Positions 10,244 to 21,433 of a stretch of DNA of 64,000 nt are shown in pieces. A program made the position numbers and the translations under genes. The DNA comes from Polytrichum commune (lineage: Eukaryota > Streptophyta > Polytrichopsida > Polytrichales > Polytrichaceae). Below the pieces are notes generated by a model. The model had not been told where the DNA came from and searched no databases. It was given only the letters and a program-made list of their open reading frames with translations. The stretch covers positions 17,703,666 to 17,767,665 of the forward strand of contig OX485807.1 in NCBI GenBank assembly GCA_950295325.1. Reading direction: 5' to 3'. Each line of letters begins with the position of its first letter. The stretch's first letter is position 1.

Positions 10244-11060
10244 TCCCCCCCCCCCCCCACGAACTTTTTGGGGAGGAATATTTGGGCAGGGGCAGCCGCC
10301 CGTTGGATTTTTTGGACCCGACCAAAAACTGCTACCCGCCCGCCCGCCCGCACCCCCCCCCCCCCCCCGACTTCAAAAAAACCATTGTCCTTGCATTCTT
10401 GAAGGCACGGGGGGATCACTCCATTGTCAAGTTGAACACCACGTGCGACCAAAAAAAATCTTCTTTTGGTAAGTTGCACCAGCAAAATGGGTCAAAATTT
10501 TATCAATTTTTTTTCATGAGTAGATATACACAGTACCTATGACATAGTTAAAAGTGGTAACTAAATTTGATGATTTGTTTTTTTCATAAAACATACCGTT
10601 TCTAACTAGAATGACATAGAATTGAACTAAAACAATTACTAAAAAAACAAGGATGACTAAAAATTTCAAAAAAATATACAAAAGATACTATCAATGGTTA
10701 TGTATATGTAGAAAAAAATATCATAAATTTTAAAATTATATATGGCATGTAATATAGGGGTAGCAAACTTTGTCCGCACGTGGTGTCAACTTGACAATGA
10801 AGTGACCTCCCCGTGCTTGAAGGCCACTTATCCACAAATCCCATATTGAGTGCACTTCAATTTCAAGGTCCCAAATCCAATATACATGTTCACTTCCATT
10901 GAGTAAGTAAGCAATTGACTTGGATTTCATTTTCAAAGTGAAACCGCCAATAAAGCATGTAATTAACTTGGAAGTCAAAAATATTACAAAATCCTCATTA
11001 GCACCGAGGTTATAATTTTTGTGACTTACAATTGAAAGCGACTTTGTCATTCTAAAATGA
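10244..11060 (-). repeat. Dispersed repeat copy split by a MITE (partner at 48.7 kb)
   Basis: The parts outside the MITE (10244-10397 and 10824-11060) match 48712-49010 in inverted orientation. Conserved stretches include GTAAGTCACAAAATTAT, TTTATTGACGGTTTCACTT and the phrase around CAAAAAACTTTTTTGGGG. The minus-strand frame at 10820-11050 and the plus-strand frame at 48715-48909 share a protein-like pattern (GFT..MKSK, GSEH.YWI.DLE..VHS.W). They may descend from a coding sequence, but I recognise no family. C-runs at 10246-10259 and about 10351-10368 border a GC-rich patch. Confidence 0.7.
10406..10815 (-). mobile_element. hAT-type MITE, copy 2 (410 bp)
   Basis: The same family as 4803-5207, in the opposite orientation. 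The ends read CACGGGGGGATCACTCC at the left and, reversed, CACGGGGAGGTCACTTC at the right. The 8-bp target duplication CTTGAAGG is perfect (10398-10405 and 10816-10823). Similarity to copy 1 is about 90 percent or more by eye over the full length, so both inserted fairly recently. It splits the dispersed repeat described above, whose uninterrupted copy at 48.7 kb shows the empty site. Confidence 0.92.
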
Positions 11061-13149
11061 AACTAACATTAATGATTTATTTTTAATATGTTAAATATTA
11101 TTGTCTAGTTAATACCTTCTACTTTCACAAAAATGTTGCAAAATCCGAAAGAGGTTGTAATAATGTCGCACACTGTGTAATATCCCGAAACCCTAGGGAA
11201 CGGATGTTCGTAGTTCCAATCTCACTCCTTATTGTCACATTTCTCTCCCTTATATCACAAAATTTGTCATTAATGCAAACCACCAAAGAATTCAACCCAC
11301 ACCCTTGCATTGTGCCACGTCTCAACACGTGGAGTGTCACCTTCTTATTCTTCTTATTCTTCTTCTTCTTCCTCTTAACATGTCACTTGTTGAATGTTGG
11401 TGCATGCGTCCACCACATCGCGGAGGAAGGCCAAGTGCAGTGCATCACACTAGCACACTAAGTGACGGGAGAACGAATTCAAATCGCCCTCACATCTCCT
11501 TTGTGTTATTCCATAGCGTCACATGCTACACTAATTCTATAGTATCACACATCCTTGTTAACACTACAGAACTCCGTAATATCACGTGCACTTTGGTTGC
11601 CACAGGTGTCATACCACGGAGTTTAGAGTGCATTTCGTTAGGAAATCAACAAACGTGCACTTTCGAGAAACACAACTAACTTCATCAAGGTTGTATATGC
11701 TCCCCATCGTAGATTTGGCTAATGCAACACAAGTTTCACGGTGTAACACTATAGAGTCGGTAGAAAAATCGGAGAGCATGAGGAAACACCTTAAAGGCGT
11801 GAAGCTCTTGATGATGACAACATGGCGGTTGCTATGATGAAGTGGGAATCCAATAAGTTTCGTTCCACCTCAGCGCCTGGTGTAGTGTAGGTGGCACTTA
11901 CAAGCAACCTCCAGGTTCTTCTGGCATCCCCCCTCCCTGTGTCATGTTTTGTAACTTTGTCAAGAATCAAAGTAACATGGCGTGTAGAAGAGAAAATGTT
12001 CTGGTAGCCACATGTACTAACTTATTAATGAAGTGGCCGTGCTCCTCCTTCATCCATTGGAAAGAAAAACCGAGCCTCGGAGCTCACCATTATCCTTATC
12101 CTCCCTTCATCCCCACCCACGTAAGGCTCCCGCCATTGGCCCCTCCCAAAAGCTCCCATAAGAATGCACCGTAAGCTTGTGTCCTCATTCGCCACTTAGA
12201 TCCTCCCCTTTGCCACCTCACCTCTTTCCCTGCACCCGACACCTGGTCACGGCCAGGGTGGTGACATGGTCCATGACTTCGTTATTGCTCCCTCATTCCC
12301 ATTTCATTCTGAAGAAGATGATGATGGTGATGATGAGATCATGTCAAAAAAATAATCTCACTTTCAATCCAGTCACATAATACAATAAGGTGGTGTGTGG
12401 GTGGGTGGGTGTTATTCGACAGTTACTTTCCTTGATTGGACACCTAAATATTATTAGATTGGTGTGTGGGTAAGGCGAGGATCGAAGAAAAAACATCGTA
12501 ACATCGACACATGATGTTCAAAAGTAGTTGGACTACGTCGTCAATCATCCCAATTAGTGCGTGTTACGATTCAGAGTTACGCAGTGCAATGACGTCCTAT
12601 TCAGGAGTTCAATTTTTGCTAAGAAGAAGTTCAGTAGGTTGTTCGGACATTAATTATAGAACATGAATGGCTTTGCTTGGTAAAATGTTACATTGTCATT
12701 TAATAGTCATGATAGCACTGCGCACGAATCGGGATAATCGATGTACTACACACGTAACAGTGGAACACCGATTGGGAGGACCTATGTGGTATTCGGCTGC
12801 AAAATCGACAAACATGCGTTCTCGATAATCGTTGCTACATAAGGGGAGGTCCAGTTAACAATCCGACTTTTGTCGATACTTCGTCGTAGAAATCTGGGTA
12901 ATGTAAGGCGAGTCTCTCATTGTGTGGATCTAGTGGGTGGAAGTCGGAGGAGAACGTGATGAAAAAAAAGAAAAAAAACCAACCCAACAACACCACCTGC
13001 GTGCCTTGATAAGCATCTCGTAGAACAAGGGGGCCGAAGGTTGCATCTGATCGCATTGGATTCCCAACCTCTTTCGGATTTTGCAACGTTTTGCAATCAC
13101 AGTGGCCAATCCTGCTCGTGTGGTAGCGTATCCTCAGGAGAAGTAACAG
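11061..13149. other. Intergenic, no gene seen
   Basis: Frames are short and overlapping, with no recognisable domain. Minor low-complexity tracts occur at 11341-11375 (TTC-rich), 12310-12330 (GATGATG) and 12398-12412 (GGGTG). Confidence 0.45.
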
Positions 13150-13365
13150 TGCCCGGGAAGTTTTTGGGCACATAGAGTCGGTCAAGATCCATGGGATTCT
13201 AAATCCAGCCGGTTACAAGTTGACATCGTCTGGTTTTGCTTTATTCATTTGAGGTATATTATTCTATAGATTCCTCTAAAATGATGGGTAACTCTCCTGA
13301 AGTCTCCAACTTCAACCGGTTATTTCTCAGACTCGACCGGTTCATCCCGGACATAGGTTTGCAAC
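13150..13365 (-). repeat. Dispersed repeat with ACCGGTT motifs, copy 2 (inverted)
   Basis: The inverted partner of 7081-7300. Read on the minus strand it runs from TGTCCGGGATGAACCGG through GTAACCGGCTGGATTTAG and TTGACCGACTCTATG to CTTCCCGGGCAC. The order of landmarks matches over its whole length. Confidence 0.75.
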
Positions 13366-14890
13366 ATTCCTTGTCTTGCTTATGAGGTGAAAAAATTCTG
13401 TGTGCAGGGGAGGTTGAAAACGTAGCCTTTGAGGAGCAACTAAGCATTTCAAGGTTCGAGGGCTCGTTTAAGGTACCAAAATGCATGACACCACCATGGC
13501 CACGTGAGAGGAGATCAGAGCACAATGCAAAGTCGAAGGTGAGTGTGAAAATTCGTAACAAGGCCTTTCCCATTGATAATTTGCATGACTCGGGGTTTTG
13601 AGCTTGACTCGGGAGATTCGTCAAGGTAGGAGATATGTACCAATTAAGTAACACAGAGGATTAAATTAATTGAAGGCATAATAATATTGCCACATTGTAA
13701 TCTTCAAGTTGAACTGTTAAGGCAGACAATGAGTACATTAAATATGTTATTTAGTTTCACCGATTCTAATTGCCTTGCTCATTACTAATTGTAAGCTGCG
13801 GTTTGTATAGTGTCACCAACACTACACATTGACCCCACATCATTTGTCATTCCTTGTAAATTTTTTGGGGGATTGTAGATTTACAGTGTTGCGATTACTA
13901 TCACTTACCGAGTGATTTTTCATCCAAATTTCAAGTTATCCATGACAAGAGAAGGTGGGGTTTTGGCCAATGGATGAACTCATCCATCATCCATGACAAT
14001 ATTTGTTCGCTTATTTATAAGAAGTGTCATCCAAAAAGTTAACATAGTGACATTAAATACCATATTTAGTGTAGTGTGTCTTGAGGATGCAAATGACCGA
14101 TTTGACAATCTGTATTCAATAAATTCTCTTATTAGGACACTTATATATGAGTGGTATGTGAATTGGTTGTGTGGCTCCATGAACAGATATCAAAAAGACA
14201 TGTGTGTTAAAGAGATTGGACTACGTGTTCAATTTGTTATACCCATTCTAGACGCAATAGTCAAACATAATCAAGAGGACCTACATGACCATTTGATGAA
14301 CATGCAATTTTTCACTTTGACGATGAATAATTAAGATGTTCATATGAACTCCGAAATTTGTGAAGAAAGTTGCTAATCATCTTTTATTATCATGGTGAAG
14401 TGACTCTTCATTCACCCTTGCCTCCACAAGAGACGGGTCTATTTATCTATCTATGTTTTATATCAGAAAAGGAGTAGGCTAGTTGGGAAATGTAACCATT
14501 TTAACTTAACTATGAAAGAAAATAATGGAAAAGGTCATGTAATATCCCACTTGGAGGCCAGAGTCATCATTGCTCGGTGAGGATGAGAATATTTAGCATA
14601 AAGATTCATTCCGGGTTTGATGGCATGCAGCACCAATAGTTACAATGATCCGGACCTAATTTCCGATGAATGAGCGAGGCCAGGAAGATCGATCGATCGA
14701 TCCACTATGCAGTTGACTTTGAGTGAAATGAATCCCACAGTTTTGAGGAGCGATCTGATTCATCTCATCTCCAGATTCATTTCTTCTTCTCCTCTTCCTT
14801 CTTGGAGACCTGTGGCATTTATGTATGTGCGCTGCATGCAGTCCTCCTCTGAGCTGTGAGCTGTGTTTTCGAGATCTAATTGCCGAAAAT
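13366..14890. other. Intergenic upstream of PLGG1, no gene seen
   Basis: AT-rich with no supported coding region. The frame at 13993-14334 is open for 113 codons but shows no family resemblance. A (GATC)n patch lies at 14689-14703, about 200 bases before the candidate PLGG1 TATA box. Confidence 0.4.
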
Positions 14891-14897
14891 CTCAGTG

Positions 14898-14906
14898 TAT
14901 ATATAT
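14898..14906 (+). promoter_or_regulatory. Candidate TATA box of PLGG1
   Basis: TATATATAT lies about 65-75 bases before the proposed non-coding first exon, which ends at the donor CAG|GTGAGG at 14971/14972. Transcription would then start near 14930. The assignment rests on sequence and position only. Confidence 0.4.
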
Positions 14907-14971
14907 GTGAGCTTGAGTTGTGAGGGCACACGGATTGTGAAGCCCAACCTTGTTGGTATTCGAGCGCTCAG

Positions 14972-15702
14972 GTGAGGAATTCGTCGACTTGTTGTTTTAG
15001 TGCAAGTTTTGTAACTTTCAGTGAATCTAGGAGTTTGTTAAAAGGAGTCCAGGAGGATGTCTGTCTGCAGAGAGCATCTGCTTAAATTGAAGCGAGAACT
15101 ACTAAATTTAACTTAGGTGGATATGAGGGTTGTACACCGATTTTGTGACCTGTGGCGAGTTGCATTGCAAGACTGGACGTCTTTGCTGCAAAGCGTAGGT
15201 CCAATTGCTTCCTCCGGAGTGCTGAGGAAATTCCTAGGCAAGTGTGTTGAGGAAGTGTAGAGAGAGAGAGATACACGCACGCACACATTTCAAAGCGTGT
15301 ACGAAACTAAGCCGCTGCTTAATGATTTCGTCATGTAGTATTTCAACCAACTTTACTAGATGAAATTTCCAGTAACTGAGTGCAAGAATTGACAGACAGT
15401 CGCCACTCCCTCCATTAGTTGCAATTAGCTGTCTGAAATGGAAGATATCCACTCTCGTCATGGCGAGTCTTTGCCTCTGCGTTCAAGTTGAGAGGATATG
15501 AAATGTTCTCAGTGTCTTCATGGATCTTCCGAGAAATTGGTGTTTGTCAAAAGACTAATTTTGTCAAACATTTTCCTGCTGCAATTACACGTTGGCTACT
15601 TACAGCTTGTAGCTTGGAGGCCATGTGCACAAGAGGTTTACCTTCAGACACCATTGATTTTGCATCTAATATTTTGATGTGTTTTGGTGAACTCGGTTGC
15701 AG
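14972..15702 (+). other. Probable 5'-UTR intron of PLGG1
   Basis: A strong donor (CAG|GTGAGG) at 14971 and an acceptor (GGTTGCAG|AGG) ending at 15702 bound a 731-base intron. The second exon opens three bases before the ATG at 15706. Leader introns of this kind are common in highly expressed plant genes. The sequence alone cannot prove splicing. Confidence 0.5.
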
Positions 15703-15705
15703 AGG

Positions 15706-18700
15706 ATGGCTACCAGCTGCAACATTAGCGTGTTGGAATCACTCGGTAGAGTTGGTGCTTTCCGGTCTGCTGCTAAATCCAGAGTGAAGTCGAATGGTTT
15801 CAACGCTTCAGGAAATACGCGAGCTCAAAGTTCTCTGATTTGCTCCAAAAGTCGATCACTAGGGGCTGTGCTCAACAATCGGCGCCAAAATGTCCACCAT
15901 AGTCTTCAAAACTTCAAGGTATGTCCTGAATGAACGTTTTGGTAACTGGAGTTTAGTGCGTTGACCCTCTTTTGGATTTTGTCATCACGCACTTTTTGAG
16001 ATGATGAAAAAGGGGAGCATTCGAGCTTAGTCCAGAAAGCAGTTTGTTGCAAGGTAATTCACAAGTAACAGCAAGAGTTCGGAAACTCACAGACTCAGAT
16101 TTGTAATACCAGAACTCTTCCACATGACGAAACTTGCAATTCCATGTCTTCTATGAACAAGGTTCTTGGTTGGGAATGTAGTGCGCCGGACCGGCTTCGC
16201 AAAAGAAACGAGGAAGGGAGCTACCAGTTCGGGCGACTTTGGATGCAGATCTCTCGGAGCAGGTTAGTCCAACACTTGTGCAAATCTTTCAAATTTTCAG
16301 GGGAAGAAGAACGCAGAGAATACAAGTCCTACAATGCTACAGACATGCATATGAACGGTTCCAGAATTCCCTGCGGAGATTTGATGTCTGTTCTGAGGAC
16401 AATTGAATGGCCAGGTCCGGTCTGCACATTTCGTATTTTATGATTTCCATATGTATGGTTTGCAGATTTCTGGGCGGGGCAAAGAGCTGAAGCCTTTGGA
16501 AGTCGCCATAGCCGGTGTATCCCTGGTTGCTCTTGACAAGGGAACCGCCCTAGCTCTCAACCGGTGGCAAGCACTTCCCGCAGTGATAAGGAGGTTACCA
16601 AGCTCCACTGTGTGTTTGCTTCTCGTAGTGGCTGGATTACTCGCTGTGGACCGAGCATATCCCAATCTAGCCAAGAAGGTGACAAGCATTTTTGAGCCTG
16701 CAGTGGAGATTCTTCAACGATGGATGCCATTATTCTACACCCCTGCCGTTGTGATGATGTCTTTGTTTGCACAAACCATGTCCGTCGAAGAGGGTGTGCG
16801 ACTCACCACCTTATTGAGTAAGATTACATCCTAAGTCAACCGAACTCTTGCAAATTGGACCTTAATCTTGTTTATGATGGCTAAGGTTTAGTGTTTTGAC
16901 ATGCAAACAGATGTGAGGTTGACAATCTCAGATGTGTTGGATGGTGATTATTATGTGGCAGCTGGAGGGTGGGTTGTAACCCTTGTGGGAATTGCATTGC
17001 TTGCTTCGGCTGTGAGGCGAGGAGTTTCAACGCAGTTGGGAAGTGCCCCGAACATGTCTTCCGCATCAGCATATGGTTTGTGGGAGATTATCACCTGGGC
17101 AGGTGTCGGAGCGGCAAGTGGCCTGGTAGCTTACCTTGCACCGAACGCGTTTGGTCTCCATCAAGCTACGGTGGCTGCCCCTTTCTTCGTCTGCGCGACT
17201 GTTACAGGCTTCCTTCTTGGATCCCAGTAAGTCTTTCCTGTGTTGTCCTTGTGTGTTTTGTGGAAAGAAACAACAAATCGCTAAAAAAGACAATTGAGTC
17301 TACTTGTTGGAGTAGAATAATGCATGTGGAATTAAACTTTCCGTTTTCCCCTCATATGTTCCGTGGATGGAAACAAATTACCTAAGTAAACAATAGAGTC
17401 TACTTATTGGAATCGAAACATGCGTGTGGAATTAATTGTGAGCACTTTCACTTCTAAGACAACCAAGAAATCAAGAGTGACATTCTAGGTCAATGGACGT
17501 AATCGTGTCTACATTGTACAGCGCAAGTCTTCGATATACAGGAGTGAATCAAGAACTTTCTCGAATGCTAATATGACCAAGGGGATGCATAGTGAGTGTT
17601 TCAAAATGAACACCCAGATATTACAGAGTCTACGACCCATGTGCATTCAAGAACATAGGCTTGCAACTTGAGTCTCAGTAAGTCTGTCCAATTCTCCCTC
17701 ATACGTTTCGTGAATGGAAACAAATCAGCTTAGTAAACATTTGTCTGCTTATTGGAGTCAAACAATACGTGTGGAATTACCGATGAGCACTTTCCCTTCC
17801 AAGAAATCAAAGAGCGACATTGTAGGTCGATGCGATCATGTCCGCCTACATTATACAGCACAAGTCTTCAATATACAGGAGTGAATTAAGAACTGTCTCA
17901 AATACTAATCTGAACCAGGGGAGTCACAGTGAGTGTCTCAAAATGAGCACCCAGATATTACAGAGTGTGTGACCCATGTGATGCATCTAAGAACTTAGGC
18001 TTCCGTCTAGGGTCTCAGTAAGCCTTGCCATTGTTCCCTCACGTTTTTGTGGATGGAGATATCAAATCAGCTTAGAAAACAATTGAGTCTACCTATGGGA
18101 GTTTAACAATGAGTGTGGAATTTCCTGCGAGCACTGTCACTCACAAGATAACCAAGAAATTAATAGTGGCATTCTAGGTCAATGTAAATAATTCTGTCTA
18201 CATCGTACAGCGCAAGTCTTTGATGTACAGGATGGAATAAAGAACTGTCTCGAATTCTAATGTGACCGAGGGAATTCATAGTGAGGTCTCACAATGAGCA
18301 CCCAGATGTTACAGAGTGTGAGCCATGTGATACATCCAAGAATTTACGGGTAGTGATGGTAACTTTGATTGTGTTTGCTTATGCGGCAGAGTGCCGACGC
18401 CGTTCAAGAGGATACTCCACCCTGTGATCACTGCAGCTGCTTTTGTAAATGTGATTGCCTACCTTGCCGGTATATTTACAAATCGCAGCTTCAAGACTAT
18501 GCTCGGTACGCTCAAAATCTGCTCCGGTCTATGTTGTTCTGAAGTATTTTGATTTCACATTTGATTTCCATAGTTGAGGTGTCGATGATTTGCACACACA
18601 TAGAGCTACTCTTACTAACTTAATCCCCTGTCGTGCAGGAATGTATTTGACGAAGAACTTGCAGACGCCAGGTGGAGGAGACATTTTGATGGCACTTCTA

Positions 18701-20408
18701 GGACCTCTAACCATCTCGTACGCCTTTACCCTCTTCCGTCAGCGCTCGGTAAGTATGCAAAAACACTCAAAGATAGCCTGAGAAGTAAGCCTACACATCT
18801 TTTAATTTCCTGTCGAGACTCTTCTGCATTTCATCCGTCTTAGTTGCCGGAGATGTGCCTTGCAGCTTAACTCAATGCTGTACCTGAACCACCTCGAGTC
18901 TTGGCACTCTTCCTTAATAGAGTAGGGTAATGTTCAACTAAAAATTTGAGTTTGGCCCGTGTTGTCCAGCCTGAAATTTTGTAGGTACTGATTCTGTCGA
19001 ATAAGTGCATGATTTCCTTTGAGGATTTCCTTAATGGCTTTCCTAGATGACCTCGTGGTTCACACAATTCGTCTCTCAACTGTCTGTAAGTCTATCTTGT
19101 CTGGAACCAAGTTGACATGTATTGAATGAACCTTTGCTGCGTGCAGATGCTTCGACGCCATGCTACCGAACTCGCAACCGTCGTGCCGATAGCAGCCATT
19201 TTCTCTCTCCTCGTCACCATCATTGGCGGACGTCAATTAGGGCTTCACGATTTCCTAACACGATCGGTTGCATCCCGGAGCACCACATTGGCATTTGCAA
19301 TTCCAATCTCAACCACAATCGGAGGTTTGCCCTCCTCACCTTGTAGTTGATACCGAAGTACCTAATCTCCTAAAGTATGACAAAGTTTAGCGAATCTCAA
19401 ACTTTTTTGTTGTAAGATCCTTAGTTTGGGCTCGTGCTAAGCCGTCCCAGCCAATTGCACCCATGGATATTAATTAGTGTCCTGGGCCATCCCGCACGAT
19501 CCGCTCAACATGCTTCAACTCTCAATTGTTTTTATTGTTGAAATGGATTGCTGTACTTTGTTGGATCACTAGTTTGGGCCTGCGCTGTCCCAGCCTGTTG
19601 CACCTATGCATATAAATCAATGGCCCAGGTCATCCCTGCAACCGTGGTGCCAATATCGAGCTACAGCCCACCAGTTTAACAGTAGGTTGAAGGACGATTA
19701 CCCATGCAATCACCATACAGCCTCTTCAAAATGTACAGTAAGTAAACTTCGTCCTGAATTTAAAAGCATTTGGTGATGGCACACAGGTGACGAGGCGCTC
19801 GCTGCAACCGCAGCCGTTGTAACAGGGCTTCTGGGGGCCAACTTGTCGCTCTGGGTGCTCTCAGCATTGAAGGTTCAGGATGGTGTTGCCCGTGCCCTTG
19901 CAACAGCTTGCAGGTAAGCAATCTGATTCTTTTCAAGTTTGATCACTTCAAGATCATACTCTGCTTGCTTGCAATTTCCACCAGTCTGTCGTAGCTGTAA
20001 TTTCAATCAATCATGTCTAACTTTTTCATCAAAACAGCAAAAATTGTGATAATGATGAGTTTTAAAGCATAGTATTTCTGGGTGCATTTATACATATGGA
20101 AGTGATCATTTGATGTTTCCTAACAACTTCTCTTTAGGGACAGTTCTCAAGAAACCAAATGCTATTGCATAACACATCTTTAGAAAAATGCTTTACCTCT
20201 CAGACCTTTAAGGGTTAACTATGTTCGCTAATAACCTGCATTCTCCCGATTGTTGTGTGGCAGCTCCCATGGATTTGGATCAGCAGCAGTGGCGGCAGGC
20301 GATGTGGATCTCTTGCCCTTTTGTTTAGTGACCTACATCCTCATGGGTGCTGTGTGTTCCGTGGCGGTCAATGTACCTCTCATTCACACCTCAGTTCTTC
20401 AACTGTAA
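15706..20408 (+). CDS. PLGG1: Plastidial glycolate/glycerate translocator 1, chloroplast inner envelope (LrgA-LrgB fusion)
   Basis: Nine coding exons join in phase: 15706-15918, 16182-16262, 16466-16817, 16911-17226, 18390-18505, 18639-18748, 19147-19324, 19787-19913, 20264-20408, giving 545 residues. All introns are GT-AG; the exon-7 donor (GTTTGC) is weak. Residues 1 to about 90 are Ser/Arg/Asn-rich, as in a chloroplast transit peptide. An LrgA-like half (about 105-310) contains LQRWMPLFYTPAVV and AAGGWVVTL; an LrgB-like half (about 330-540) contains GGGDILMALLGPLTISYAF, AAVVTGLLGANLS and SSHGFGSAAV. In plants PLGG1 exports photorespiratory glycolate from, and imports glycerate into, the chloroplast. 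The family is usually about 500 residues, so the length fits. Exon 4 could also begin at 16932 (seven codons shorter). The ATG follows a splice acceptor and is the first in its frame. Confidence 0.93.
17225..18346 (+). repeat. Tandem repeat in PLGG1 intron 4 that copies the splice donor
   Basis: Intron 4 (17227-18389) consists largely of three diverged units of about 340 bp. Each unit has, in order, a GTGGATGGAAACAAAT-like phrase, GTGTGGAATTA, GAGCACTTTCACTT, ACAGCGCAAGTCTT, ATACAGGAGTGAAT and CACCCAGATATTACAGAGT. The real donor at 17226/17227 reads CCCAGTAAGTCTTTCC. Near-identical copies TCAGTAAGTCTGTCC (from 17675) and TCAGTAAGCCTTGCC (from 18015) stand at unit boundaries 340 bp apart. Confidence 0.8.
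19418..19645 (+). repeat. Direct repeat pair in PLGG1 intron 7
   Basis: Two diverged copies, about 19418-19500 and 19563-19645. Both run from GATC.-.TAGTTTGGGC through GTCCCAGCC and TTGCACC to GGCC..GTCATCCC or GGCCATCCC. The same GGGC/GTCCCAGCC wording appears in intron 6 (about 18950-18975) and, reversed, near 21880, so this looks like a small dispersed element. Confidence 0.55.
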
Positions 20409-21047
20409 AAGAGACAAATTTATTTTACCTGTTCAACTTTGATGGAGAAAAACTTAACCCAAAATCTCTCCAAGGTGTTGATGGAGAAGGACAAAGAGTG
20501 AAAGATGATCAGATTTCAAGATTGATAGTTACTCCTCATTCAGGAGAACTTTAAGCTGGCACATCCTCAGAGGAAACTTGGTGTGTCACTTTATTGTTGT
20601 AGCATAGGGTAGCTGTCTATACAATGAGGTCGTATGAGTCTGCCAGGTCATTTTGATTTCATAGACAATGTGTAGGTTGTAAGATAAGAGTCTCTCCACT
20701 TATTTTACATTACAAGGTGAACTTTGAAGTTCGATTGTAGCTGTATTTTAAAAAATGAAAATGTAGGTTATTGCAAGCCTTTGTGAGCACCCTGTATTGT
20801 ATCATAGTGTATTGTATCACATCACCAGTAATCTAGTGATGCATCTGTTCAATGACAATCACATTTTTTTGGTGATTTCCCAATCTACCTATTCACGAGT
20901 TAAGATGAATTCATGGAAAATGTACAGCACAGTGTCTTTGGTGTCGCTGATTGCATTCCATGAAGATTTGGGTGAGTCGCAGTGATTTGGCTGCATTTGA
21001 TTTAAAGGTGGAATCCTCGTGTGGAGTGTTTGCGATGTAAAAAGATC
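20409..21047 (+). other. PLGG1 3' UTR and downstream flank
   Basis: AT-rich sequence following the TAA. No gene is seen. The transcript end is not defined by any single clear poly(A) signal. A short TATCA repeat (CATTGTATCATAG-like) occurs near 20795-20825. Confidence 0.4.
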
Positions 21048-21191
21048 ATAACATTACTCAGCGTCGTTTTGTGGGCCCTCGTAATATAATAGTGAGATGT
21101 TCAAAAAGTTGCAGAGGGAGACTCAATTTTAGACTGACTCCCAACATCTCACTATTATGTTTGAAGGGCCCATATCGTTGAGTAATGTTAT
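21048..21191. repeat. Imperfect hairpin element (144 bp) with ATAACATTACTCA ends
   Basis: Arms of about 50 bp (21048-21101 and 21143-21191) pair over most of their length and enclose a 41-base loop. The arm starts ATAACATTACTCA and contains TGGGCCCT and AATAGTGAGATGTT. The terminal wording recurs at 56685 and resembles the ends of the palindromes at 58424 and 61144, so a MITE family is likely. No clear target duplication is seen. Confidence 0.7.
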
Positions 21192-21242
21192 AAAATTCTC
21201 TTGGATATTTGTAGCTTGTGAGTTCATTATCCTTGTGAGTTT

Positions 21243-21291
21243 AATTACATAGATGCTTATTAAAGGATCCACAAGAGGCATCTATGTAATT
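21243..21291. repeat. Perfect 14-bp inverted repeat hairpin
   Basis: AATTACATAGATGC (21243-21256) faces its exact reverse complement (21278-21291) across a 21-base loop. It lies 52 bases after the previous hairpin. Confidence 0.75.
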
Positions 21292-21326
21292 GAAAATACT
21301 AGGTGTTTTTGTCAATGGCAACAATT

Positions 21327-21433
21327 TTACTTGGCAATCATAAGCATTGATTCAATGTCCATGCACCCTACCTATTCCAAAGTTTTTAGAATGTATAGAA
21401 GGTATTGAATCAATGCTTCTGATTGTCAAGTTG
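21327..21433. repeat. 30-bp inverted repeat hairpin
   Basis: The left arm 21327-21356 (with AAGCATTGATTCAAT) pairs with 21404-21433 (ATTGAATCAATGCTT...). There are a few mismatches and the loop is 47 bases. It is the third foldback in 390 bases. Confidence 0.7.

Noticed and set aside
15082-15461. Minus-strand frames before the PLGG1 start
   Set aside because: They lie in the proposed leader intron and show no family resemblance.
17677-18020. An extra PLGG1 exon in intron 4 suggested by repeated CAGTAAG donors
   Set aside because: No acceptor and coding frame pair with these donors in phase; exons 4 and 5 join perfectly without it.
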